NCBI GenBank assembly: GCA_965225715.1
Contig: CBDDBK010000001.1
Coordinates: forward strand, 47,078 to 111,077
Origin: CBDDBK01 sp965225715
Lineage (GTDB): Bacteria > Bacteroidota > Bacteroidia > Cytophagales > Flammeovirgaceae
DNA length: 64,000 bases
Direction: 5' to 3'
Shown here piece after piece: positions 28,218 to 38,714 of the stretch (position 1 is its first letter; every line of letters starts with the position of its first letter). The translations under genes and the position numbers were made by a program. A model generated the notes under the pieces. The model ran no database searches. It was not told the origin of the DNA and worked only from the letters and a program-made list of their open reading frames with translations.

Positions 28218-28826
28218 TTAAGTTACAGAACTATCTATGGTACCTTGAACAGTTATAGTAACTGTTCCCGATACAGGTTGACGACTTATTCGATCTATAC
28301 TTAGATTAGTATAAACAATAGTAGATTCAGAATCTACATTCCTCAGTCCTTGAGACGTAAGTAATTGACCACTACCTTGGGCAGTAACAGTTCCATTAGC
28401 TATGAAATTCTCGTCTCCTATAAGATTTGTAATTATAAAATTGCCTGTTTGAGTACGGTTTAAATCAAGACTATCACTATCAAAATTACTATTTCCTTGT
28501 AAATTTGCTGTTACACTTGTAGGTAAAAGTCCTAAACAATTGAAAGTCCAAGACCATGTATTTGTGGCGGAATAACTTCCAAAGTTATCACTTTGCACTA
28601 AAACACTAACAACTGAATCGTAATTAACTGAACAATTAACATCACTACTGGTAAGTCTAAAAGCTGATTCAAGATTAACACTAAGAGAAGAAAAATAGTC
28701 GTTTTCTATAATTTTAGCTACTTCGTTATCTGTTAGTTCAGGTATTTCTACATTATTATCACTCTTACAAGCCGAAAATCCTATTAAAACCATTAATACT
28801 ATGGATAAGCAGTTTATTATTTTCAT
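28218..28826 (-). CDS. Putative lipoprotein, possibly truncated by an in-frame stop
   Basis: The 202-aa product is of unknown function. The N terminus has a lipoprotein signal ending LMVLIGFSAC-KSDN (Cys about residue 20), so it should be membrane-anchored. The remainder is a Thr/Ser-rich, beta-strand-like domain (TVTAQGSGQLLTSQG, GTVTITVQGTI). The TAA at 28218-28220 may not be the original end: the same frame stays open for another 31 codons to a TAG at 28122, reading TGVLTFEETQIILTLDNGN and VFMFSRIGFN. That looks like further strands of the same domain. Confidence 0.65.
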   Translation of the reverse strand: MKIINCLSIVLMVLIGFSACKSDNNVEIPELTDNEVAKIIENDYFSSLSVNLESAFRLTSSDVNCSVNYDSVVSVLVQSDNFGSYSATNTWSWTFNCLGLLPTSVTANLQGNSNFDSDSLDLNRTQTGNFIITNLIGDENFIANGTVTAQGSGQLLTSQGLRNVDSESTIVYTNLSIDRISRQPVSGTVTITVQGTIDSSVT

Positions 28827-28981
28827 ATTATTAAAGTTATATACAATAAAGTAAGGTATGTATTTTATAAAAAGTTGAAAAATTTTGATTGCAAATTATT
28901 TACAAGATATAGTAATCTTATTTTTATCAAGGTTTATGTTTATTTAAAAAATAAATTGAATTCGTCTTGCTTTTTTAAGGA

Positions 28982-29722
28982 CTAACTATACCAACTGGCA
29001 CGTTCAAATTTAAAATTTTGACCTAAATAGGCAGTACGTACCTCTGGATTATCGACAAGTTCTTCAGGTTTGCCAGATTTTAAAATACTGCCTTCTGATA
29101 AGATATAAACTCTATCAGTTATTGATAACGTTTCAGCAACCCGATGGTCAGTAATAAGAACTCCAATATTTCGCTTTTTTAATTTAACAACAATTTGTTG
29201 TATTTCTTCTATAGCTAGAGGGTCTACACCTGCAAAAGGTTCATCTAAGAGTAAAAATTTAGGATTACTGGCTAAAGCTCTGGCTATTTCGGTTCTTCTG
29301 CGTTCACCCCCTGAAAGTAATTTACCTTTACTTTTTCGAACAGTCTGTAAACTAAACTCATCTATTAATCTTTCCATCTGTTCTCGTCTAGCTTTTTTAG
29401 ACATTTTTCGTAATTCTAAAGGTGCTAAAATATTTTCTTCCACGTTAAGTCCTCTAAAAACAGAAGGTTCTTGAGGCAAATAGCCAACGCCTAATCTGGC
29501 TCGTTTATACATTGGCAACCTGGTAATAGGACGTTCTTCTAAAGTAATAAGTCCTCTATTAGGACGGATTAGCCCAACCATCATATAGAATGTTGTTGTT
29601 TTTCCTGCTCCATTTGGACCCAAAAATCCAACAATTTCTCCTTGTTCTAATTCTACTGATATATCGTTAACAACAATACGTCGCCCATATTTTTTAACTA
29701 AACCTTTAGTCTTTAGGTACAT
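28982..29722 (-). CDS. lptB: LPS export ABC transporter ATP-binding protein
   Basis: The 246-aa ATPase powers LptB2FG, which lifts lipopolysaccharide from the inner membrane. It carries Walker A GPNGAGKTTTFY, Q-loop YLPQEPSVFRGL, signature LLSGGERRRTEIARAL, Walker B FLLLDEPFAGVDPLA and the H-loop ITDHRVAETL. The wording of these motifs is closest to LptB among ABC ATPases. It is monocistronic here; lptF/G are not adjacent, as is usual in Bacteroidota. Confidence 0.93.
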   Translation of the reverse strand: MYLKTKGLVKKYGRRIVVNDISVELEQGEIVGFLGPNGAGKTTTFYMMVGLIRPNRGLITLEERPITRLPMYKRARLGVGYLPQEPSVFRGLNVEENILAPLELRKMSKKARREQMERLIDEFSLQTVRKSKGKLLSGGERRRTEIARALASNPKFLLLDEPFAGVDPLAIEEIQQIVVKLKKRNIGVLITDHRVAETLSITDRVYILSEGSILKSGKPEELVDNPEVRTAYLGQNFKFERASWYS

Positions 29723-30148
29723 TTATTTTATAATTGATGGTAAATAATTTATATAAAATATTGATTTTAAATAATTTGTAAAATATTAGTTTAAACTAAT
29801 ATTTATTTGTTGATAACGAAATAACGTAGCATATAGAATATATAAATAATTTGAAGGTATTTTGGCTAAAAAAGGGCTAAAAATTGTACCTTTTGAAGTA
29901 TAATAAAATAACAATAGACTTCATATCCAAATAGATCGAAAGCCTCATAAAGGCAATATTAAGGAAAATTGCCGGCATCAGCAGACCTTTTGAAAAAATA
30001 TTTACATTAGTGCTTTTTATATTTTTGAAACTTAAAGATAAATTCAATTTAATATTGATTCTGTTAAGAAAAGATTAATATTGATTCTGTTAAGAAAAGA
30101 ATGCAATTTGTAAAACTATACTATATTATGAGATGATGCCCCCTAAAT
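29723..30148. other. Intergenic region upstream of lptB
   Basis: I see no gene in these 426 bp. It contains one perfect 26-bp tandem duplication (30049-30100). Confidence 0.5.
30049..30100. repeat. Two perfect tandem copies of a 26-bp unit
   Basis: Units 30049-30074 and 30075-30100, each beginning TTAATATTGATTCTGTTAAG, are identical. They look like a recent slippage or duplication event. Confidence 0.8.
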
Positions 30149-31195
30149 CTAATAATAATAAAGTTTAACCTCAACACGTCTATTTTTTTGATGAGACTTA
30201 TTTGAGCAATGTACGCCATCAGTACAATGATTCAAAATTTGGGTTTCTCCTAAACCTATTGCATCTGTTTGAGTAACTTTAACTCCTTGACCAATCATAT
30301 ATTCTTTAATATAGTTGGCTCGTTTTTGAGAAAGTAAAAGGTTATAATTAGCCTCACCACGTGAGTCAGTATGACAAGTAATATATGCTTTTACTTCGGG
30401 GTTAGTTTTTAAAAAATGGATTAGTTTATTTAAAGTATATAAAGATTCTCCAGTTTTAATAAATTTAAAATCGTTAACTCCAAATTTTAAACCTTCAAGA
30501 ATAAATGTTTTCTCAATTTGAAAATTAAATACTTCAGGCTTTAGATAAATAATACGATTTGTTGAATTAATACCAGCAGTTCTAAAATATTTATCATAAC
30601 CTTTTTTATAAGCTACTAATTTATAGCTATTTAATTTATAAGGTATAAAGACTGTTGCGAAGCCTACTTTATTGCTTACTAAATATTTATAGGTTATTTT
30701 TTTTGACTGCCACTCAAAGGTTATTTTAACATTTTCAACAATTTTTCCTGTTATAGAATCTTTAATTAAAAAATCCATAAGTTTATACTTATTATCTGAG
30801 TTATTGAGATTTAAGGTAATATTAATACGTTTATCCAATGTGTTGGCTGATAAATCTAAAAAGTAACTTTTTAAGGTTTCTTTATTTCTATATTCAAGTA
30901 AATAAGTTTTTTTAGTTTTTAAAAGAGTTGAAAAAATAGCTTTTTGTTTTTTGCTTTTAATAGATAAATCTTGGATTAAATGAAGTATTAGGCTGTCTTT
31001 ATTTTCTATAACTTCGTATATTTGAAGTATGACCCGATCAGATTTTGATAATTTTCCAATAATTTGTCCATTAAGTTGAATTTTTTGATATATAGTTTGA
31101 GTTGAGCCTAACCAAAAAATGCTTCCAAACAGACAAAGGAATAGAAAATACTTCAATCTGCTCTTTAGTGGATATGAAAATAATCTAAATATCAT
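30149..31195 (-). CDS. OmpA-family outer-membrane protein
   Basis: The 348-aa product has an N-terminal hydrophobic export signal (residues ~12-35). A ~190-residue unknown beta-rich region follows, with a carboxypeptidase-regulatory-like strand pattern (KVGFATVFIPYKLNSYKLVAYKKGY in part). The C-terminal OmpA/MotB domain is from ~235: TCHTDSRGEANYNLLLSQKRA, IGLGETQ, then KNRRVEVKLYYY. OmpA domains hold the outer membrane to peptidoglycan. Cysteines in NHCTDGVHCSNKS sit in the usual OmpA loop. It is transcribed divergently from the gene at 31484. Confidence 0.85.
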   Translation of the reverse strand: MIFRLFSYPLKSRLKYFLFLCLFGSIFWLGSTQTIYQKIQLNGQIIGKLSKSDRVILQIYEVIENKDSLILHLIQDLSIKSKKQKAIFSTLLKTKKTYLLEYRNKETLKSYFLDLSANTLDKRINITLNLNNSDNKYKLMDFLIKDSITGKIVENVKITFEWQSKKITYKYLVSNKVGFATVFIPYKLNSYKLVAYKKGYDKYFRTAGINSTNRIIYLKPEVFNFQIEKTFILEGLKFGVNDFKFIKTGESLYTLNKLIHFLKTNPEVKAYITCHTDSRGEANYNLLLSQKRANYIKEYMIGQGVKVTQTDAIGLGETQILNHCTDGVHCSNKSHQKNRRVEVKLYYY

Positions 31196-31483
31196 GTTCT
31201 ATATTGAATTTTGGAAATGAATTTATGAAATTGATTAAATTCAGACCTTAATAGATTTTAGTCATTTTAGCTATGGTCTTATATAATTACAAATAGTAAA
31301 ATTTAAAACACTAAAAATAGCAACTATTTGACTATAAATGTATTAAAAAAATACTGAACTATTCTAATGGCAATACTTTAAAAATATTGAAATCAAATTA
31401 GTAAACTATAAGACTTAAAAATTATAGATATTTTATTATCAATATATTAAAAATTTACTTTTAATATTAAAGTATAAAAATTT

Positions 31484-33160
31484 ATGAATTTTTTTTTTAA
31501 AAGTACTCATGTTTTTTTCATTCTTTTGGCATCCTTATTTTTTTATGCTTCTTTACCAGCTCAACTGCTTGTAGAAAAAACTGCTTACTTAGATGTTGAT
31601 ATACATCAAGGGCAAAATTATAGAACACTAAAATTACAAAATAATCACCTTATGGTTATGCTCAATAGTGAAGAAGCTTCTCCTAAATTGAGTCGGGTTT
31701 TATATTTTCATTATTTTGATGAAAACTTAAATAGTATTTGGGATACAATAATAGTTATACAGAAATTTCAGAGAATCATAGATTGGAAAACAAAAGGCAA
31801 TAAAACTTTTATTTTAATTCAAACTACTAAGACGTATCATTATCAACTCATAGAATTAACGAGTACACCAAGTCAAGCTGTATTCAAAACAATTAATTGG
31901 AAAAATATTATTAAAAAATTTGAAATAAATACTTTCGCATGCTACGAAAATAAACTTTTACTAATAGGTGAAATAGATAATAAACCCAATCTATTTAGTT
32001 TAAATTTGGAAAATACAGAATACTCTCTTCATATTTTTATTTCTATAAATCAAATAAAAGGTGCTGTTTTTAATAATATAGATATAGATCATGAAAACGA
32101 AATTATTACTGTTTTATTAGTTCAAACAAATAATTCTCATGAAGGTAAAAGTCTCTATATTAATAAATATAATTTTGAAGGAGAATTTATGAGTCATATT
32201 ATCTATAGAGCTAAAAGAAAAAAACAACCTTTAACTTTTAGACTTCATATAGGTAAAAATAACGATTTTATGGTTTTAGGCACTTTTGCTTATAAGCCTT
32301 ATTCTAACAATTCACAAGGTGTTTATGCTTTATATTTTTCCCAGGGGGAGTTAAAAAAAGAAAGGTTTTATCCTTATTATCAGTTAAAAAATTTTACTAA
32401 AAACCTGTCAAGCCAAAAACAAAATAAACTTAATGAACGGATAAGTAGACGATTACAAAAAGATAAACCTATTTTTAATGAGCAAAAAGTTATTTTACAT
32501 AAACTTTATCCGACCTCAAATCAACTTATTTTATTAGGCGAAATTGTTGATTTTAAATATGAATCTGAAAATAGATCTACTTTTAAACTAAATACAGGGG
32601 TAAGTTTCCAATTTAATTTTCAAAATTTTTATGATAAATTAGATCGTTCTGGTTCTTATATGAATAATAATATTAATCTTGAGATTCTTGCTCAAAATCG
32701 CACCTCTGTTTCTTCATATAGTTACCAAAAAGGTTTTATATGTGCTTTTAATCTACAAGGTCGATTATTATGGGATAATTTATTTGTTTTTCCAAAAAAT
32801 ACCACTAGCCAAATTCCCCAAGAACTCCTAACTTTTCAACTTTTCCAAGATTCAATCCTTTTTATTCAAAATGACGAAATAGATATAAATTATCAGGTTT
32901 TAGCCTATCATACCTTTAAAAATAGGGAACTCAAAAAATTAGATTATAACATAACTAATACTATTAATCCATTTGGCTTTTATGATAGTGGAGGCATTGG
33001 CTATTGGTTTGATAATTACTTTTTAGGACAAGGTATAAGAGGCAGAACAGCTGAGGAAAAGGAAAAAGAACAAAAACCATTATTTTTCCTCCAAAAACTA
33101 AAATATAATAGAAATTCAAAATTTAAAAACAGAAAATTTCAACATGTTGATTATAAGTGA
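31484..33160 (+). CDS. Unknown secreted protein
   Basis: I do not recognise this 558-aa protein. A signal peptide is clear (FFILLASLFFYASLPAQLLV; cleavage probably near residue 27). The rest reads like a WD/Kelch-like or other all-beta secreted protein (repeated hydrophobic-YF strands, many Asn/Lys/Gln), with no cysteine motif and no T9SS sorting tail. It lies 320 bp before another secreted giant on the same strand, so they may belong to the same envelope function. Confidence 0.6.
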   Translation: MNFFFKSTHVFFILLASLFFYASLPAQLLVEKTAYLDVDIHQGQNYRTLKLQNNHLMVMLNSEEASPKLSRVLYFHYFDENLNSIWDTIIVIQKFQRIIDWKTKGNKTFILIQTTKTYHYQLIELTSTPSQAVFKTINWKNIIKKFEINTFACYENKLLLIGEIDNKPNLFSLNLENTEYSLHIFISINQIKGAVFNNIDIDHENEIITVLLVQTNNSHEGKSLYINKYNFEGEFMSHIIYRAKRKKQPLTFRLHIGKNNDFMVLGTFAYKPYSNNSQGVYALYFSQGELKKERFYPYYQLKNFTKNLSSQKQNKLNERISRRLQKDKPIFNEQKVILHKLYPTSNQLILLGEIVDFKYESENRSTFKLNTGVSFQFNFQNFYDKLDRSGSYMNNNINLEILAQNRTSVSSYSYQKGFICAFNLQGRLLWDNLFVFPKNTTSQIPQELLTFQLFQDSILFIQNDEIDINYQVLAYHTFKNRELKKLDYNITNTINPFGFYDSGGIGYWFDNYFLGQGIRGRTAEEKEKEQKPLFFLQKLKYNRNSKFKNRKFQHVDYK

Positions 33161-33480
33161 TATTTTTGGTAGTGTTATTTAGGCTATACTTCAAAATATT
33201 TTCATAGAAAAATCTTTTAAACATATTCTATTTTTAGTTGAACATATATAAGTTTTGGTTTTTAAATATTTATATATTTTAACTGTCAGACTTATTACTT
33301 TCTTAATATCAAACCCACACTTAATTATTGATAGTGTACCTTTTTTTTTATAATATCTTTGCTTAGTATTAATTGTTGACATTTTAGAGTTATTTTTTTA
33401 TTTAAATCTAATGGGCAAGATATTGCTTTAAATATCTCGATAGGAAATTTTGTTAAATTTAAAAAATTATAAATAAATCA
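33161..33480. other. Intergenic region with a candidate promoter for the giant secreted gene
   Basis: There is no gene. TTG at 33328-33330 and TATCTTTG (TAnnTTTG) at 33354-33361, spaced 23 bp, form a possible Bacteroidota promoter about 120 bp before the ATG at 33481. Confidence 0.35.
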
Positions 33481-36400
33481 ATGAGTTACAAAAATATTCC
33501 AAACTATTGTTATCAACAATTTATGAAATTAATCTTTATTCTAAATTTTATCTTGTTAACGTGTTTCTTTTTAAATTCATTTGATTCAAAAGGTCAACTT
33601 TCTGATGTTCAGGTTCAAGAAGATTTATTATTTTATTCCGATAGTACGTATATGTCAAGTCATGAGTCTTTGATAAAAAGTGCAAAACTTTTAGGCTTTC
33701 GATATAAAAGAGATTTTGTTTTTCAATGGCGAGATTTGAGCGAAAATACTCGAATAACAATTTATGACATTAACGATTTTTTGAAAAAAAATGGCTACGA
33801 CCCCAGAACAACAATCAAATATTTTTTGACTCCAATCGCTTTAATTCAAAAACTACAAGGTGAAAAAGACTTAATTAATTATTTAAATATCAGTAGACAA
33901 AGTCTTTCACAACTTTCTAAAAATGAATTTAATAGCTATCTTAAAAATATCATTTCGTTTTTAGAAAATCATCGCCTCTATCAATATCAATACAATTACC
34001 TTCAAACTCAAGACAGCAGTTTTATTTTAAAGTATGCGCGTTTGCCGGAAACCTATAAGGGCATGAGCAGTATTTTAGATACAGTGATTTATATGCCTGT
34101 ACAAGGTCAAGTATCTCTTATTAGTTTAAACGACCAATTAATTTTGGAAGATGTGGAAGGCATTTATTTGCCTCATAAAAACCTTTTTATAGCTAAAAGC
34201 GCCATTGCCAACTGGGGTATTCATTTTTTGGATAAGAAATTGGTATTTGTAAAAATGCAAAATTTTATTTTTAAAGCTACTGATTTCCATATAGAAGCCA
34301 ATGAAAGCTTTATGACTTACAAACAAGATGACATTAATTTTCAAGATATAGAGGGAAAATTTACTTATATCAAAAGACAAAAAGCTGAAATGCCTGTTTT
34401 TCAATCTTATCATGACTATCATAAAATACCTGTACGATCAGATATAATTTTAATAGGTGGCTTTACTTTACGAGGCAAAACTATTTCTATTTCTTCTTTA
34501 GACAGTAAAAAAGCTAACTTAAATGTCTATGTTAATGGTAAAACAAAATTTAATTTTTTTACAGAAGAAGGAATTATTTTTAATAGAGAAGATAGTGTCT
34601 TAAAGTCTAAAAAAGGAGAAGTCCGTTTTATGATTACCGATCAAGATACTATTTTTCACCCCGCTATGAGCCTACATTTTGATATTTTTAGAAATAAGTT
34701 AGTTAACCGCAAAGATAAAAATAACTATAAAAAACATCCTTTTACCAATCAGCTTCACAAAGTGCTTATTGATGCTGACCAGGTAAGTTGGCTAGTTGAT
34801 GAAGATAGCATTTATTTTGATATTTTAAACGCAAAAGAAGATATCCCTTTAGTCATAGAATCGGATAAATATTTTGATGATTATAAATATAAACGCTTAC
34901 AAGGTTTACTTTCTTATAGTCCTTTAAAAATAGCTATTTATTATAGTCAAAGAATAAAAAAACGAAAATTTAAGATTGATGATTTAGCTTGGTTTTACAA
35001 AAAAAATGCTAAAGCCATTCGAGCAAGCTTACTTAATTTGGTATACCAAGGTTTTGCTGATTATAACGCGACTAAAGATGAACTTACACTGAAAAAAAGG
35101 GCTTATTTTTACTATAGTTCTGCTAATGCTCTGCGTTTATATAAGAATAATTTAGAACGTAAAAATCAGAAACCTTATACTGCTAACTATGACCAAATTC
35201 GCTTTACTTCGCGGGTAACTCATGGGCATAATGCTATTTATACACCTGCTGACAGTCTTTTAACAATTGCTGGAGCTAAAAATTTTACCATTAGTGATTC
35301 TCTAAATATTGTTGCAAAACCCGAAGGAAATATTATACATCTAAGACCAAATAGAGATATAGCTTTTGACGGTTCTATTCAAGCAGGACAGACTATTTTT
35401 TATGGAAATAATTTAATTTTTTTATACGATAGTTTTAATATAGATATGACTATTGTAGATTCCATCAGTTTTCTATTACCGGATAGCCTAAATGCCAATA
35501 GATTCATAGAACTGCCCAATAAAATACTTAATACTCGGGCTAAATTATATCTTTCTGAGCCTTTGAACAAGTCTGGCCTAAAAAAATACCCCGAATATCC
35601 TAAACTGAGCATGCTAGAAAAAAGTATCGTTGATTTTGATGGAAATGAAATTTTAAATGGAGTTTATGATTCTTCGGTATATTTTACTATTCCGCCTTTT
35701 AGTCAAGATAGTTTAGAAAATTTTAACCCTTTAAAATTAAAATTATCAGGAACATTTAAAAGTGGTATTTTTCCTGATTTTAAAGAGGTCTTAAGAATAC
35801 AAGAAGATTATTCTTTGGGCTTTCAAGAGCATAAAGTACCCAAAAAAGGATTTAAACTTTTTGAAAATAAAGATAGTATAGAAGATATAAATTTTCAAGG
35901 CGCTATAAATTTGGACAATAGAGGTATCACTAGCAATGGACAAATTAAGTATATTACCTCAACGCTTAACTCAGAAGCCTTTGTCTATTACCAAGATTCA
36001 ATTACTACCAAATCAGGTAGAGGGGAAATTACCGTTATAGGAGATACAGCATCAATATATCCTGATGTTATACTTCCCAATTATAGTTTACTTTGGAAAA
36101 TTAATGGTGATAGTATGCTTTTAACTACTAAAGATACTTTATTTGATTTATATGAAGGTTTAATAGATTTTGGAGGAACTTTAATATATGGTAAAACATC
36201 TTTAATGGGCGATGGAGAAATTGTAGCTCATGAATATAATGAAATATCATCAAGTTTTCTGTTTTTAAGAGATACGTACACAAGTGAAAGTTCTTCATTA
36301 AGTTTAAAAAGAGATAGTATTATCGATCTTCCTGCCATGGCAGCTCATAATGTAGAAACGCATCATGACTTAACCAATCACATTACAACGCTCAATAAAA

Positions 36401-38436
36401 ATGATCCTCATTTTAACAGTTTTGTTTTTCCAAGAATAGGTTATAAAAGTAGTATAGAAAAAGCGGTCTGGTTATTAGATAGTAATAAAATTATTTTAAG
36501 CAATCAAGAAAAAGCTGCTGACTTTATTTCTACTAATCCAGAAGAAGACTCGCTAAAACTTTCAGGTACTAATGCTGTTTATGATAAAAAAGGAGGTACT
36601 TTACGCATCACAGATTTAGAACCTATTATCGTAGCTAATAATGAAATTATCCCTGCCGATAGTACAGCTATCATAAGAGAAGGAAAAGGTATAGATGAAA
36701 TCTTAAATGCGCAAATCTATATTAATAGAGACACCCGATATCACCACTTAAGCAATGCTAAAATCAAAATAAAATCAAGCCATAGTTTTAATGGAAGTGG
36801 ACTTTATAATTTTCAAAAAAATGATGGAGAAATTGTCCAAATTAAGTTTAATTCGTTTGATATTCAACGAGTCAGTCAATTAATAAACGAATTATCTTCC
36901 AAACAACAGAAAAAACTCTTAGCCAATACCAAAGGCGAATATATCACGCAAGGGACAGCAAAAATTCCTTTTTCGGAACCTCTTTCTCTTTTTGATGGAC
37001 TTAATTATTATGGAAATATATTCTTAAAAGACAACATAGAAGGACTTAGTTTAGATGGAAATATAGGTTTAAAAATTAAACGACCTAACAATGCCTATTT
37101 TTCTTATAAATCAGAAACAGCTAATAATTATACCAAAATAAAAATCGATGAAAACTTAAAATCCATAGATGATAAAAAATTACTTACAGGTATATATCGC
37201 GATATAAAAAACCAAGAATTATTTGGAAGTTTTATCGAAGAAGTAGAAAACAGAAAGTATGCAACCATTTTTCAAACTGATGGTAACTTAGTTTTTAACA
37301 AAGATAATAAGACTTATCAAATAGTACCTGAAAATAAAAAGGCAACTAATTTTCTTATTCAAGATACTATTAAAGTAGGTAATGCCTTGGTTTACAACCA
37401 TAATAAAAAATTAATTGATTTTACTGGTAATATCCAACTCTTAGAGCCTAATAATGACTTTGATCTTAAAACTACAGCTATAGGACAATACAGCATAGAG
37501 AATAAATCTTTTTCTGCTAATACGCTTTTACTTTTTAAAACAGCAGGTATTGGAAATATGCTAACTAATATATCAAAACATTTTGAATTTATACCTTCTG
37601 AAGATGGAAAAGATATGCCTCAAGAAGATATTATTCTAAGAAAAAATATTATAACCAAAATAGCTCAAATTGTTGACAACAGTACTTTTTCAAAACTTGA
37701 TCAAACTGTTCTAAATGATAATTATCTAAGTGGACTATTTAGAGACTTTGTTGTATTTTCTAATCTAGATTTAGAATGGAGCAACGATTTTTCTGCTTTT
37801 TTTAATCCAAAAGGAAAAGCCCGATTAGCCAATATTTTAAGTCAAAATATTAATAATGATATAACTGTTTATATAGAAATACCAAAAGATAAAAACGATA
37901 ATATATTTACCCTCTTTTTAATTAGTAATGATGAAGAATGGTATTTTTTAGAAATTGAAAAGAATAAATTAACAACATTATCATCAAATGCAGAGTATAA
38001 TATTTTAGCCTCGACCAACAAAAAAACAGCCCTTAATATTAATATTGGAGATTATGATGAAATTGTAGGTTATGTTGATCATTTCAGAAGAGATTATTTA
38101 AAATTGGAGAGACCATTAGATTTAAGAGAACCTATAAAAATAGTAACTCAGAAAGGTAAAGTGGATAATAAAGAAGAAGAAGAAATAGAACAAGAAGAAG
38201 AAGTTTTACTTGATGATATAATTGAAGATTCTGAACCTGATTTGGACATAGAGGATAAAAAGAAAAATAAAGATACTAAGAAAAGAAAACAAACTAAAAA
38301 GGAAGAAGAAAATGATGATGAATTTCTTTTAGATGATGGTTTTGAGAGTCATGAAGATGATTTAGAATCCATTAAATTATTAAAAGAGCAAGAAGAAAAA
38401 GAGCGTCAAGCACTGAAGAAGAAGCCGAGCAATTGA
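33481..38436 (+). CDS. Giant secreted protein of unknown function, C terminus shifted out of frame
   Basis: The frame gives 1651 aa. A signal peptide spans about residues 14-39 (FIFLLT-type core ending SFDSKGQ). The body is long, beta-rich and repetitive in style (AKNFTISDSLNIVAKPEGN, RPNRDIAFDGSIQAGQTIF, FDLYEGLIDFGGTLIYGKT), like large Bacteroidota envelope proteins; I cannot name a family. The last ~110 residues are highly charged (EEEEIEQEEEVLLDD, KKRKQTKKEEENDDE). It then enters a 39-bp repeat, where two extra bases in the first unit (near 38411-38413) shift the frame and end it at 38436. The downstream open frame 38433-38900 is the natural continuation. Confidence 0.7.
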   Translation: MSYKNIPNYCYQQFMKLIFILNFILLTCFFLNSFDSKGQLSDVQVQEDLLFYSDSTYMSSHESLIKSAKLLGFRYKRDFVFQWRDLSENTRITIYDINDFLKKNGYDPRTTIKYFLTPIALIQKLQGEKDLINYLNISRQSLSQLSKNEFNSYLKNIISFLENHRLYQYQYNYLQTQDSSFILKYARLPETYKGMSSILDTVIYMPVQGQVSLISLNDQLILEDVEGIYLPHKNLFIAKSAIANWGIHFLDKKLVFVKMQNFIFKATDFHIEANESFMTYKQDDINFQDIEGKFTYIKRQKAEMPVFQSYHDYHKIPVRSDIILIGGFTLRGKTISISSLDSKKANLNVYVNGKTKFNFFTEEGIIFNREDSVLKSKKGEVRFMITDQDTIFHPAMSLHFDIFRNKLVNRKDKNNYKKHPFTNQLHKVLIDADQVSWLVDEDSIYFDILNAKEDIPLVIESDKYFDDYKYKRLQGLLSYSPLKIAIYYSQRIKKRKFKIDDLAWFYKKNAKAIRASLLNLVYQGFADYNATKDELTLKKRAYFYYSSANALRLYKNNLERKNQKPYTANYDQIRFTSRVTHGHNAIYTPADSLLTIAGAKNFTISDSLNIVAKPEGNIIHLRPNRDIAFDGSIQAGQTIFYGNNLIFLYDSFNIDMTIVDSISFLLPDSLNANRFIELPNKILNTRAKLYLSEPLNKSGLKKYPEYPKLSMLEKSIVDFDGNEILNGVYDSSVYFTIPPFSQDSLENFNPLKLKLSGTFKSGIFPDFKEVLRIQEDYSLGFQEHKVPKKGFKLFENKDSIEDINFQGAINLDNRGITSNGQIKYITSTLNSEAFVYYQDSITTKSGRGEITVIGDTASIYPDVILPNYSLLWKINGDSMLLTTKDTLFDLYEGLIDFGGTLIYGKTSLMGDGEIVAHEYNEISSSFLFLRDTYTSESSSLSLKRDSIIDLPAMAAHNVETHHDLTNHITTLNKNDPHFNSFVFPRIGYKSSIEKAVWLLDSNKIILSNQEKAADFISTNPEEDSLKLSGTNAVYDKKGGTLRITDLEPIIVANNEIIPADSTAIIREGKGIDEILNAQIYINRDTRYHHLSNAKIKIKSSHSFNGSGLYNFQKNDGEIVQIKFNSFDIQRVSQLINELSSKQQKKLLANTKGEYITQGTAKIPFSEPLSLFDGLNYYGNIFLKDNIEGLSLDGNIGLKIKRPNNAYFSYKSETANNYTKIKIDENLKSIDDKKLLTGIYRDIKNQELFGSFIEEVENRKYATIFQTDGNLVFNKDNKTYQIVPENKKATNFLIQDTIKVGNALVYNHNKKLIDFTGNIQLLEPNNDFDLKTTAIGQYSIENKSFSANTLLLFKTAGIGNMLTNISKHFEFIPSEDGKDMPQEDIILRKNIITKIAQIVDNSTFSKLDQTVLNDNYLSGLFRDFVVFSNLDLEWSNDFSAFFNPKGKARLANILSQNINNDITVYIEIPKDKNDNIFTLFLISNDEEWYFLEIEKNKLTTLSSNAEYNILASTNKKTALNINIGDYDEIVGYVDHFRRDYLKLERPLDLREPIKIVTQKGKVDNKEEEEIEQEEEVLLDDIIEDSEPDLDIEDKKKNKDTKKRKQTKKEEENDDEFLLDDGFESHEDDLESIKLLKEQEEKERQALKKKPSN

Positions 38437-38714
38437 AAAAAGAGCGTCAAGCTGAAGAAGAAGCCGAACAATTGAAAAAAGAGCGTCAAGCTGAAGAAGA
38501 AGCCGAACAATTGAAAAAAGAGCGTCAAGCTGAAGAAGAAGCCGAACAATTGAAAAAAGAGCGTCAAGCTGAAGAAGAAGCCGAACAATTGAAAAAAGAG
38601 CGTCAAGCTGAAGAAGAAGCCGAACAATTGAAAAAAGAGCGTCAAGCTGAAGAAGAAGCCGAACAATTGAAAAAAGAGCGTCAAGCTGAAGAAGAAGCTA
38701 AACGCTTGGAAAAA
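38401..38714 (+). repeat. 39-bp tandem repeats (13-aa KKERQAEEEAEQL units)
   Basis: Six perfect 39-bp units start at 38442, 38481, 38520, 38559, 38598 and 38637. They are flanked by a 41-bp variant (38401-38441) carrying the frameshift and by a degenerate last unit (38676-38714). Confidence 0.9.

Noticed and set aside
38442..38714. CRISPR array
   Set aside because: The 39-bp units are directly tandem, with no spacers, and encode protein.
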